From Bacillota bacterium (GTDB lineage: Bacteria > Bacillota > Dethiobacteria > DTU022 > JAAZDU01), in the NCBI GenBank assembly GCA_012512665.1, contig JAAZDU010000169.1, forward strand, positions 1 through 7,476: a stretch of 7,476 nucleotides of DNA. The letters are read 5' to 3'. The translations under genes and the position numbers were made by a program. Position 1 is the first letter of the stretch. Every line of letters begins with the position of its first letter. Below are positions 1-6,584 of the stretch, one piece after another. The notes beneath the pieces were generated by a model that ran no database searches, was not told the origin of the DNA, and saw only the letters and a list, made by a program, of their open reading frames with translations.

Positions 1-1350
1 AGCTAGCTTCGCTGCATCTTTTTCTAAATTTTTTATACCGATATAAAAGCATATACCTGTTAAAAGGGCTGAAAAAAAGTCTGCAAAGGGCGCTGCATAC
101 AAGATACCATCGATACCCCAAAATTTTGGGAAGATAATAACCGCCGGGATAAGAAAAATTACCTGTCTGGTGAGGGTTAAAAACATAGCCGAGAGAGACC
201 TGCCGATAGCCTGAAAATAATTGGAGGCTATTATCTGGAAACCAACAACGGGCAGGCATAAAGACCATTTAATGAGCGCATCACTGGCAAATTCCACCAG
301 CACAGCTTCGCGGTTGAATAGAGATACCATCTGCACCGGGAATAGCCTGGTTGCAAAGTATCCGATTACCACAATAACAGTAGAAGTTATAATAGCAAGG
401 CTGGTGGCAGCTTTTACCCTCTCAAATTTTCTTGCTCCAAAATTGAAGCTTATAATAGGCTGAACCCCTTGCTTTATACCAATGATAGGCATGATGAGAA
501 TGGTCATGAGGCTGTGTATGATTCCCATCCCAGAGACAGCTATATCGCCTCCATAAAAAATGAGGCCCTTGTTTAGTATGACATTTAAAAGGCTACTGGC
601 CAGTTGCAGGGCAAAACCTGGTATCCCCAGAGAAGTAATCTTGGAGGCAACCCGAAGATCTAGCTTCAAATATTTAGGCCTTAGTTTATTGTGGCTGCTG
701 CGCCCCAGAAAATACGCCACTACCCAGGTAGCGGAAACACCTTGGGCTAAAATAGTGGCCAGGGCAGCCCCCATCATGCCCATGTCCAGAACAAATATAA
801 ACAATGGATCTAAAAGTATATTTAAACCTGCACCTATGAACATAGTCATCATCGCTATCTTGGGGTTGCCGTCAGCGCGTATAAAGTTATTCATGCCCAT
901 GCTTACCACTTGAAAAACAGCGCCGAAGAAAATTACCCTCATATATTCCATGGAATAAGGCAATACCGCTTCACTGGCCCCAAAAAAGGATAAAAGGGGC
1001 CTTAAAAAAACCTGGCCCAAAACCATAAAAACAATGCCTGCTAAAACCAATAAACTAAGTGCGTTGCCCAGCGCCAGCTCCGCTTCTTCTTCTTTTTCTT
1101 CCCCAAGCCTAATAGAAAATAAAGTGGCTCCACCTATACCAAATAAAATGCCAATGGCCATCAGGATGATCATAATAGGGAAACCTATAGTGATTCCCGC
1201 TAAACCGTTATAGCCCACACCGTTTCCGATAAAGATTCTATCGACCACATTGTATAAGGAGTTCACTAACATGCCTACAGTAGCGGGCACAGAATATTTC
1301 ACCAGCAGATTTGATACTTTTTCTTCCCCCAGAGGATTCGCGCGTTCCAT
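1..1350 (-). CDS. MATE family multidrug efflux transporter (3' end beyond window)
   Basis: Integral membrane exporter of the MATE superfamily, which expels cationic drugs or metabolites using a Na+ or H+ gradient. About 450 residues are visible with no stop before the window edge. Family members are usually about 440-460 residues, so probably only a short tail is missing. The conceptual translation begins MERANPLGEEKVSNLLVKYS and continues with the typical first-helix signature LYNVVDRIFIGNGVG. At the second-half signature (about residues 291-307) it reads GIKQGVQPIISFNFGAR. Alternating long hydrophobic stretches are consistent with the family's twelve helices. Two adjacent ATG codons (1353 and 1350) follow a GGGAGGAG site. 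The second ATG has the better spacing (7 nt from GGAGG), so it is used here; starting at 1353 would give an ATGA overlap with the marR stop. The gene is presumably co-transcribed and translationally coupled with marR. The layout resembles mepR-mepA, but the substrate cannot be read from the sequence. Confidence 0.93.
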   Translation of the reverse strand, partial: MERANPLGEEKVSNLLVKYSVPATVGMLVNSLYNVVDRIFIGNGVGYNGLAGITIGFPIMIILMAIGILFGIGGATLFSIRLGEEKEEEAELALGNALSLLVLAGIVFMVLGQVFLRPLLSFFGASEAVLPYSMEYMRVIFFGAVFQVVSMGMNNFIRADGNPKIAMMTMFIGAGLNILLDPLFIFVLDMGMMGAALATILAQGVSATWVVAYFLGRSSHNKLRPKYLKLDLRVASKITSLGIPGFALQLASSLLNVILNKGLIFYGGDIAVSGMGIIHSLMTILIMPIIGIKQGVQPIISFNFGARKFERVKAATSLAIITSTVIVVIGYFATRLFPVQMVSLFNREAVLVEFASDALIKWSLCLPVVGFQIIASNYFQAIGRSLSAMFLTLTRQVIFLIPAVIIFPKFWGIDGILYAAPFADFFSALLTGICFYIGIKNLEKDAAKLA

Positions 1351-1796
1351 CATAGCTCCTCCCATACCTTTTTTAAATTGCTGCGCTCCACCTTCTCTGC
1401 CATCTTTTCCAGAACAGTGAGGACCTTTTCCATGGCTTCTTCATCAATACCCTCGGACAAAAATTCGCTCCAGCGCCTGACCCTCAGTCTTATCTCTTCC
1501 CGGCAGCGCTTTGCTTTTTCTGTAAGGTATATTCTATTGCACCTCTTATCGCTATCATCCTTATGCTTTCTGACATAACCCTTTTCCTCCAGCGATTTTA
1601 TGGCTCGCGCCGTTGCAGATTTATCTATATACAGGTACGATGACAATTCATCCTGCGTAACCCCCTCCTGCCCGTATAAATAGAGCAAGAAGGCGTATTC
1701 CGCCGAAGTTATATTGTATTCATTTAAAGAATAGTTGATATACACCTGCGCATGCCGATGTAAAATAGATACCATGCGTCCAATACTTTTCTTCAA
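1350..1796 (-). CDS. MarR family transcriptional regulator
   Basis: A 148-residue winged-helix repressor, of typical length for the MarR family (about 140-150). The DNA-binding region spans about residues 31-92. It contains a VTQDELSSYLYIDKSATARAIKSL-type helix-turn-helix (residues 46-69) and a wing with the characteristic acidic/Arg motif DDSDKR (80-85). Flanking helices at both ends would form the dimer interface. The start is TTG (1796-1794), chosen because an excellent AAGGAGGAGGAG site lies just upstream; the next in-frame ATG is seven codons later and lacks such a site. The stop codon touches or overlaps the MATE start, implying co-translation. By family analogy (MepR, MarR) it probably represses its own promoter and the pump, and is released by ligands of the pump. 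Two matching inverted sites at its promoter support autoregulation. The ligand is unknown. Confidence 0.95.
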   Translation of the reverse strand: MKKSIGRMVSILHRHAQVYINYSLNEYNITSAEYAFLLYLYGQEGVTQDELSSYLYIDKSATARAIKSLEEKGYVRKHKDDSDKRCNRIYLTEKAKRCREEIRLRVRRWSEFLSEGIDEEAMEKVLTVLEKMAEKVERSNLKKVWEEL

Positions 1797-1798
1797 AG

Positions 1799-1810
1799 CT
1801 CCTCCTCCTT
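1799..1810 (-). promoter_or_regulatory. Ribosome binding site of marR, supports TTG start
   Basis: On the minus strand the sequence is AAGGAGGAGGAG, ending two bases before the TTG codon. Its AGGAGG core is correctly spaced for TTG at 1796 and too far from the next ATG. This decides the start codon. TTG use may lower the level of the repressor relative to the ATG-started pump; that is inference. Confidence 0.8.
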
Positions 1811-1826
1811 AGTTGACTTAGCAACT
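1811..1826. promoter_or_regulatory. Proximal operator candidate for the MarR regulator
   Basis: The plus strand reads AGTTGACTTAGCAACT, with inverted arms TAGTTG/CAACTA (1810-1815 and 1822-1827) around a 6-bp spacer. It covers the predicted transcription start of marR, just downstream of the -10 box. MarR proteins typically bind palindromes of this size overlapping their own promoter. Binding by this particular regulator is inferred. Confidence 0.65.
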
Positions 1827-1856
1827 ATTATAAATCTTTTAAACTTGATAAGTCAA
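1827..1856 (-). promoter_or_regulatory. Sigma-A type promoter of the marR-MATE operon
   Basis: Reading the minus strand, a -35 box TTGACT (1856-1851) and a perfect -10 box TATAAT (1832-1827) are separated by 18 bp. The start point is expected near 1820, giving a leader of about 24 nt with the ribosome binding site in it. The -35 lies inside the distal operator candidate. The -10 abuts the proximal one, so a bound repressor would block RNA polymerase. Confidence 0.8.
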
Positions 1857-1858
1857 TT
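1843..1858. promoter_or_regulatory. Distal operator candidate for the MarR regulator
   Basis: The minus strand reads AATTGACTTATCAAGT, which matches the proximal site (read on the plus strand) at 13 of 16 positions, including TTGACTTA-N-CAA. The two sites therefore lie in opposite orientation, with centres 32 bp apart, about three helical turns. This copy contains the -35 box of the marR promoter. Confidence 0.6.
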
Positions 1859-1919
1859 GCTTTTTTAGTAAAGTTATATTTATAAAAACCTTGCTGAGGG
1901 GTATAGGCTGTATAAAATA

Positions 1920-1928
1920 TGTTATAAT
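1920..1928 (+). promoter_or_regulatory. Extended -10 promoter candidate for the exported-protein gene
   Basis: The sequence TGTTATAAT is a perfect extended -10 element (TGnTATAAT). No good -35 box is seen 16-18 bp upstream, which extended -10 promoters tolerate. It would start transcription near 1935, giving a leader of about 100 nt before the ATG at 2036. A further TATAAT without a recognisable -35 lies at 1975-1980 and is a weaker alternative. Confidence 0.5.
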
Positions 1929-1933
1929 TATTT

Positions 1934-1963
1934 TGCCTGTTGATGATCTAGGCCAAACAGGCA
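1934..1963 (+). repeat. Inverted repeat at the likely 5' end of the exported-protein transcript
   Basis: Arms TGCCTGTT (1934-1941) and AACAGGCA (1956-1963) are perfect 8-bp complements around a 14-nt loop. A shifted pairing, TTGCCTG (1933-1939) with CAGGCAA (1962-1968), is also possible. No T-run follows, so it is not a terminator. It lies at the expected start point of the extended -10 promoter and could be an operator or a 5' stabilising hairpin; the sequence cannot distinguish these. Confidence 0.5.
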
Positions 1964-2035
1964 GGCAATTTCCATATAATAAACACACCAAATAACATAA
2001 AAAATAACCTGGGAACAACAATAGGGGGGCTCTTC

Positions 2036-3448
2036 ATGAACAGGCCGGAAACTGTTTTTTTAGCCGCTGCCCTGCTTTTTATCCTTCCTGCAGCAGCTGC
2101 GGCCAACGCGGGCCCTACCTATTGGCCAGGCCACCCTTCCGCCACTATCATGTCAGTTGATGCTCATTCTCCTATCAGCGTGGAAAGGGAAGATCTTATC
2201 TTCGATTTTTCTGAACAAATTGACTCCGATTACACTTTAGGCGGCAGGGTTACAGCCAGTTATGAAATGCTAAACCCCACCAACCGGCCCCAGCAGGTGC
2301 AGATGGCCTTTCCCTTTGTGGGAAGGCTGGGTGATCTCCCCTCCGTAGAGATCGAGATAACTGCCGACGGCAAGACTGTTCCCTATGAGATCTATCCTGG
2401 AGATGTGGTAAACAACTACGGTCATCCGGGGGTAAAGGCAAAGGAAGCCGGCTTTGCTTTTGCTAACATCGTCAATACCATAACTGAGGATCTATATGAG
2501 GCGCAAAACTTTGCCGCCGATGAAAAGGGTAAGCTTTATACCCTGAAGGTAAGGCCAACTGGAGCAGAGAGAATCAATTTCGCAGTTGATTTTGCTTTTG
2601 ACAGCGCCCAAACAAAAATCCTGTCCAGCGGTTTTGACCGCTATGAGCGCAATGAGTCAGAAACAAGAATCGCTGCCTGGTGCTATGAGCCAAAAACATT
2701 GGAATTACTTGTTTTAGGCAATGATATTGCTCTAAACACAAGCGCTTACGCCGACGGTGAGCTTGGAGAAAAAACAAATTTATATAGCTGCCAGATCTTG
2801 TCAGAAGAGGTGGCATTTAAACCATATTTCATGAATTATATTAAAAACCACACCTCTGCAGCTAGCGGCATGATTTCCGATAGCCAATTATATAACCTCT
2901 ATGCCAAATCCCTGGATAAAAGCTTTACACAAAATATGGGCTTCAGCTGCGAGCACGACCTTACCGGGCAGGAACATTACCGTCGGATCATAACCCTCGT
3001 CTACCAGGTTGATTTCCCCGCCCACAGCCAGAAGGAAGTAAGCGTCAGTTACCATACCCTTGGCACCATGGATATGACCAAAACTGCCTCCCCTCTTTAT
3101 ACCTTCGACTACATTTTAAACCCCGCTCAAAACTGGAGCAGCTTCAACAATCTACATATTGAGATCATCACCCCTGCGCGGGCACCGTATATTGTCGACA
3201 GCAATATAGACTTTGCTAAAAAGCCGGGCAGCAATACTTACACGGCAACCCTGGCAGATCTACCACAGGCTGACCTCTTTTTTACCCTTTATAGCAAAGA
3301 GAAAATTACCTTGCTGGATAGGCTCCAGGGCAAGTTTATAAGAAACCTGGGCTATTTAGCCCCCCTGCTGCTGGGCACAGCTGCCATTTTAATTATATCT
3401 GTGCTTTTCGCCTCCAGGCTGGTTTCATGGACGAAAAAATCACTTTAA
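2036..3448 (+). CDS. Exported, C-terminally membrane-anchored protein of unknown function
   Basis: I do not recognise a characterised function. The 470-residue product starts with a signal peptide (hydrophobic core about residues 7-22; likely cleavage after ANA at 23-25). It ends with one membrane helix (about 438-460) followed by a basic tail (RLVSWTKKSL). The roughly 410-residue domain between should thus sit outside the membrane. It is rich in alternating beta-type segments, for example ISVEREDLIFDF (47-58) and a VTASYEMLNPTNRPQQVQMAF stretch (72-92) followed by PFVG. The pattern of an acidic residue-Leu strand followed by a frame of N-polar residues and a FP turn recalls exported DUF4424-like proteins, but this is only a weak resemblance. 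A second conserved-looking block is SPLYTFDYILNPAQNW (352-367). Cysteines occur at 216, 252 and 305. The ATG follows an AGGGGGG site with 6-nt spacing. It is divergent from marR and 103 bp before the hydrolase. Confidence 0.85.
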   Translation: MNRPETVFLAAALLFILPAAAAANAGPTYWPGHPSATIMSVDAHSPISVEREDLIFDFSEQIDSDYTLGGRVTASYEMLNPTNRPQQVQMAFPFVGRLGDLPSVEIEITADGKTVPYEIYPGDVVNNYGHPGVKAKEAGFAFANIVNTITEDLYEAQNFAADEKGKLYTLKVRPTGAERINFAVDFAFDSAQTKILSSGFDRYERNESETRIAAWCYEPKTLELLVLGNDIALNTSAYADGELGEKTNLYSCQILSEEVAFKPYFMNYIKNHTSAASGMISDSQLYNLYAKSLDKSFTQNMGFSCEHDLTGQEHYRRIITLVYQVDFPAHSQKEVSVSYHTLGTMDMTKTASPLYTFDYILNPAQNWSSFNNLHIEIITPARAPYIVDSNIDFAKKPGSNTYTATLADLPQADLFFTLYSKEKITLLDRLQGKFIRNLGYLAPLLLGTAAILIISVLFASRLVSWTKKSL

Positions 3449-3470
3449 TATCTCAGATGGAGAATTAGAC

Positions 3471-3500
3471 TTGCCAGCAGGTTTTGTATTATATTATTAT
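3471..3500 (+). promoter_or_regulatory. Promoter candidate for the alpha/beta hydrolase gene
   Basis: A -35-like TTGCCA (3471-3476) and -10-like TATTAT (3495-3500) with an 18-bp spacer lie in the 103-bp gap after the exported-protein gene. The surrounding stretch is A+T rich. No hairpin terminator is seen in the gap, so readthrough from upstream is also possible. Confidence 0.45.
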
Positions 3501-3551
3501 AGGTTGCAAAATTTAACAGCATAAATAGGCATTTGAAAAAGGGATTGTAAA

Positions 3552-4361
3552 ATGGATATAATGGAAATCAATTTTACAATAAAAAGTGAATTGTATGATA
3601 TTCCTGCTGTATTTTGTCAGCCAGATACCGATGGATTGCTTCCTGCTGTTATCCTATGTCACGGGACGGCTTCCTGCAAAAATGAAGTTGGCAATTTATT
3701 TATACACCTGGCAAGATCCCTTGCAGAAAAAGGGATTGCTTCCATTCGCTTTGATTTTGCTGGTTGCGGTGAGAGCACTGCAAGGCAGCAAGATTTTACA
3801 TTTTACAGAGAAGTTGACGATACGGAAAAGGTCTACGTCTATCTCTGCCAGCACGAAAAAGTCGATGCAGGCAGAATCGGTATCTTAGGCTTTAGCCAGG
3901 GCGCGCGCGTCATGGCAGAATTTTTAGGAAGACACCCCAAGGAGATCAAGACAGCAGTCAGTTGGTCCGGGGCCTGCCACAACGGTATTGGCGTTTTTGT
4001 GGGTTGGTTCAAGTACTACGATGAAGCATGTAACAAAGGTTATGCCCAGATACCAATCCCCTGGCGCAGCCATTTAGACTTAATACTGCCTAAAAAATGG
4101 TTTGATGAAATTCGAGATTCTTCACCGCTGGACAGCCTCTCTCAATATGAAGGGGCGATGCTGGCGGTATCCGGCACGAAGGATATCCTGGTGCCCTACG
4201 CACATGCCAGGGAAATTGCCCAGGCCTGCAGGAAAAGCAGACTTGCCGAAGCACTCATCATCGAGCAAGCGGATCATACTTTTAATGTCCTGGAAAAGGA
4301 CAAATCAATTGCGGAGAAAGTGGTGGGCCATACTGCCAGCTGGATAGCAAAAACTATCTAA
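3552..4361 (+). CDS. Alpha/beta hydrolase (serine esterase/peptidase-like)
   Basis: A 269-residue cytoplasmic alpha/beta-hydrolase of normal length, with no signal peptide. The fold's landmarks are in order: the oxyanion-hole turn HG (37-38, in ILCHGTASCKNEVGN), a strand and turn FDFAGCGES (67-75), the nucleophile elbow G-F-S-Q-G with Ser115, a cap-like insertion of about residues 140-190 rich in aromatics, the acid Asp211 in SGTKDILVP, and the catalytic His242 in QADHTF. The layout resembles the feruloyl/cinnamoyl esterase Est1E-like and serine-aminopeptidase-like (S33) subgroups, so an ester or amide of a small hydrophobic acid is plausible. The actual substrate is not readable. ATG 3552 is preferred over the in-frame ATG at 3561 because AAGGGA lies about 8 nt upstream of it. 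It probably has its own promoter and ends at a strong hairpin terminator. Confidence 0.92.
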   Translation: MDIMEINFTIKSELYDIPAVFCQPDTDGLLPAVILCHGTASCKNEVGNLFIHLARSLAEKGIASIRFDFAGCGESTARQQDFTFYREVDDTEKVYVYLCQHEKVDAGRIGILGFSQGARVMAEFLGRHPKEIKTAVSWSGACHNGIGVFVGWFKYYDEACNKGYAQIPIPWRSHLDLILPKKWFDEIRDSSPLDSLSQYEGAMLAVSGTKDILVPYAHAREIAQACRKSRLAEALIIEQADHTFNVLEKDKSIAEKVVGHTASWIAKTI

Positions 4362-4409
4362 CAAGTAAATGCCAGATTGCAATTTGATATATAACTTTAA
4401 ATTATAGGC

Positions 4410-4450
4410 AAAATAAAGGATACTGCAGTTGCGCAGTATCCTTTATTTTT
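4410..4450. terminator. Rho-independent terminator after the hydrolase gene
   Basis: The arms AAAATAAAGGATACTGC (4410-4426) and GCAGTATCCTTTATTTT (4433-4449) pair perfectly over 17 bp around the 6-nt loop AGTTGC, ending in a T-rich run. Because the base of the stem is A on one side and T on the other, it would also work on the minus strand. It starts 48 bp after the hydrolase stop and ends only 34 bp before the favoured start of the next gene. Confidence 0.88.
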
Positions 4451-4469
4451 AAGGTCTACTAAACTTATG

Positions 4470-4476
4470 AAGGAAG
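4470..4476 (+). promoter_or_regulatory. Ribosome binding site that favours the start at 4485
   Basis: AAGGAAG lies 8-10 nt before ATG 4485 and inside the reading frame opened by the alternative ATG 4467. The 4467 codon has only a weak AAGGT some 11 nt upstream. The shorter protein, starting [11 protein letters not shown], is therefore preferred. Confidence 0.55.
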
Positions 4477-4484
4477 CTGGTAAA

Positions 4485-6584
4485 ATGACTAACAAAAATG
4501 CTGTGCCCAACAGATTGATAAGGGAGAAATCCCCCTATCTTCTCCAGCATGCCTACAATCCCGTGCACTGGTACCCCTGGGGCAAAGAAGCCTTCGACAA
4601 GGCTCAAGCTTTGGATAGGCCTATCTTTTTAAGCATCGGCTATTCCAGCTGCCACTGGTGTCATGTCATGGCCCGGGAAAGTTTTGAGGATGAAGAAGTA
4701 GCGGCCATACTCAACAAGCATTTTATATCTATCAAGGTTGACCGCGAAGAAAGGCCGGATATTGATCATATCTATATGGAGGTCTGCCAGGCCATGACCG
4801 GCCGGGGTGGCTGGCCGCTGACCATTATTATGGATGCCCACAAAAAACCATTTTTTGCCGGCACCTACTTTCCCAAAAAGAGCAAAATGGGCCTGCCGGG
4901 GCTGATAGAGATCCTGAAGCAGACCCTGTCCTGGTGGCAAAGCAGGCGGGATGATTTATTGGAATCCGGTAACAGGATTATAGAGGCACTTCGTCGGTCA
5001 TCTCCCCGGGAAAGCGGGAAGGATGCCCCTCCTGCAAAGGAAACTTTGCCCTATGCAGCGCGGCAACTGGAAGAAGTGTATGACAGCGCACATGGAGGAC
5101 TGGGCAAGAGGCCAAAATTCCCCACAGCCACTGCCTTCCTTTACCTCTTGCGCTGGCATCACTATTCAGGAGAAGAAAGCGCGCTGGAGATGGTTGCACA
5201 GACATTGCACAGCATGCGCAGGGGCGGCATTTACGACCAGCTGGGCTTTGGCTTCCACCGCTACGCCGTGGATCGGCGCTGGCTTGTCCCCCATTTCGAG
5301 AAGATGCTCTATGACCAGGCCCTTCTTTGCCGGCTCTATGCGGAAAGCTTCCAGCTAACAGGGGAGCCCCTCTGGCAGCAGACGGTAGAAGAAATTATTA
5401 CCTATGTCCTGCGCGATCTGTCTTCTCCCGAAGGCGTTTTCTATGCCGCCGAAAATGCAGAGAGTGAGGGCGTAGAAGGTAAATTTTACATTTGGCACCA
5501 AGAAGAGATTGAAAGTGTACTGCCTGCCGAGCAGGCAAAGCTCTTCCAAGAGTACTACGGTGTAACAGCAAAAGGCAATTTTGAAGATAATACTTCAATT
5601 TTACATCTCCCCCATGAGCTGAGCGATTTTGCCGGGGAGAAAAAGCTTGCGCCGGCCAAATTGCTCGGCATGCTGGAGGACTGCCGCCAAAAACTTTTGG
5701 CTGTTCGTCAACAAAGAGTTAGGCCCTCCCGGGACGAAAAAATACTTACTTCCTGGAACGGGCTGATGATCAGCGCACTGGTCAAGGCTTACCAGGCACT
5801 GAAAAACAGCAGTTACAAAGAGCGGGCTATCAGGGCGGCCGACTTTTTCCTCAAGGCGTCAGCCGGCAACAAGGGCAGCCTTTTTCACAGCTATATTGAC
5901 GGCTCTGCAACTTCTCCGGGCTTCCTGGATGATTATGCCTTTTTTACAGCAGCCCTGCTGGACCTGTACGAGGCCACTTTCCAGGCCCGCTTTTTACAAA
6001 AAGCGCTGGAGCTTGCCCATAAAACCAAAGAACTGTTCTGGGACGAAGCTAACAGCGGCTTCTATTATTCACCAAGGGGGGCAGAACCCCTTCCCTTAAA
6101 CCCCAAAGAAGCCCTTGACGCCTCCCTCCCCTCGGGAACTGCTGTCGCCACCCTCAATATGCTGCGGCTGGGGCAAATGCTCAGGCAAGAAAACTTAAGG
6201 GAAAGCGCAGGAAAAATATTCAAGCTTTACGGCAGCAGCATGAGAAATAACGCGGTTTATGCCGGCTCGCTGCTGTCAGCATTTCTTTTTTATTCTGCTC
6301 CCGTAGAGGAGTTTATCATTGTAGGAAAAGCTCAAAGCACTGTTACCAAAAAGTTCCTTAAAATTATTAAAAGTAAATTTCTACCACACAAAACAGTCCT
6401 TTTCATCCCCTGCGGTGAAGAACATGACAGGCAGATCCTGCAAAGCATAGCCCCCTGGATCAACCGGTATCCACCCCTAAAAGAGGAAGCTGCCGTATAT
6501 CTCTGCCGGAATTATACCTGCCTTGAACCCATTGCTGATCCGGAACAGCTGGAAGAAATACTTGCTCCCGCTACAGCTCCCTGA
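4485..6584 (+). CDS. YyaL/SPATA20-type thioredoxin-domain protein (DUF255)
   Basis: A 699-residue protein, of normal length for the family that includes Bacillus YyaL and animal SPATA20 (SSP411). The N-terminal thioredoxin-like domain (about residues 1-160) shows [21 protein letters not shown] (9-29), the CHWC redox-type motif (56-59) and the family blocks [10 protein letters not shown] and GGWPLTI. The remainder is an all-helical alpha/alpha-barrel resembling glycosidase or N-acylglucosamine 2-epimerase folds. It carries the signatures [31 protein letters not shown] (about 266-277) and [12 protein letters not shown] (about 417-428). The usual AEDADSEG block reads AENAESEG here, a conservative change. 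No signal peptide is seen, so it should be cytoplasmic. The reaction is not established for the family. An in-frame ATG at 4467 would add six residues. Its 3' end overlaps the convergent aminotransferase gene by 14 bp. Confidence 0.93.
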   Translation: MTNKNAVPNRLIREKSPYLLQHAYNPVHWYPWGKEAFDKAQALDRPIFLSIGYSSCHWCHVMARESFEDEEVAAILNKHFISIKVDREERPDIDHIYMEVCQAMTGRGGWPLTIIMDAHKKPFFAGTYFPKKSKMGLPGLIEILKQTLSWWQSRRDDLLESGNRIIEALRRSSPRESGKDAPPAKETLPYAARQLEEVYDSAHGGLGKRPKFPTATAFLYLLRWHHYSGEESALEMVAQTLHSMRRGGIYDQLGFGFHRYAVDRRWLVPHFEKMLYDQALLCRLYAESFQLTGEPLWQQTVEEIITYVLRDLSSPEGVFYAAENAESEGVEGKFYIWHQEEIESVLPAEQAKLFQEYYGVTAKGNFEDNTSILHLPHELSDFAGEKKLAPAKLLGMLEDCRQKLLAVRQQRVRPSRDEKILTSWNGLMISALVKAYQALKNSSYKERAIRAADFFLKASAGNKGSLFHSYIDGSATSPGFLDDYAFFTAALLDLYEATFQARFLQKALELAHKTKELFWDEANSGFYYSPRGAEPLPLNPKEALDASLPSGTAVATLNMLRLGQMLRQENLRESAGKIFKLYGSSMRNNAVYAGSLLSAFLFYSAPVEEFIIVGKAQSTVTKKFLKIIKSKFLPHKTVLFIPCGEEHDRQILQSIAPWINRYPPLKEEAAVYLCRNYTCLEPIADPEQLEEILAPATAP

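Noticed and set aside
560..913. Plus-strand open frame of 117 codons, and a similar one at 221-463
   Set aside because: Both lie antisense within the clearly coding MATE gene, have no good ribosome site and give compositionally odd proteins; they are shadows.
1861..1920. TTGCTG (1891) with TATAAA (1911) as a plus-strand promoter
   Set aside because: The spacer is only 14 bp, too short for a standard sigma-A promoter; the extended -10 at 1920-1928 fits better.
1839..2021. Minus-strand open frame of 60 codons in the intergenic region
   Set aside because: It runs through the marR promoter and operator region, has no ribosome site and resembles nothing; treated as chance.
3601..3743. Short direct repeats in the hydrolase gene (TTCCTGCTGT at 3601 and 3640; GGATTGCTTCC at 3633 and 3733)
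   Set aside because: They are 10-11 bp matches within coding sequence, where they encode similar short peptides such as IPAV/LPAV; likely coincidence.
5023..5358. Plus-strand open frame of 111 codons inside the thioredoxin-domain gene
   Set aside because: It is an alternate frame of a gene whose own frame has full family signatures throughout.
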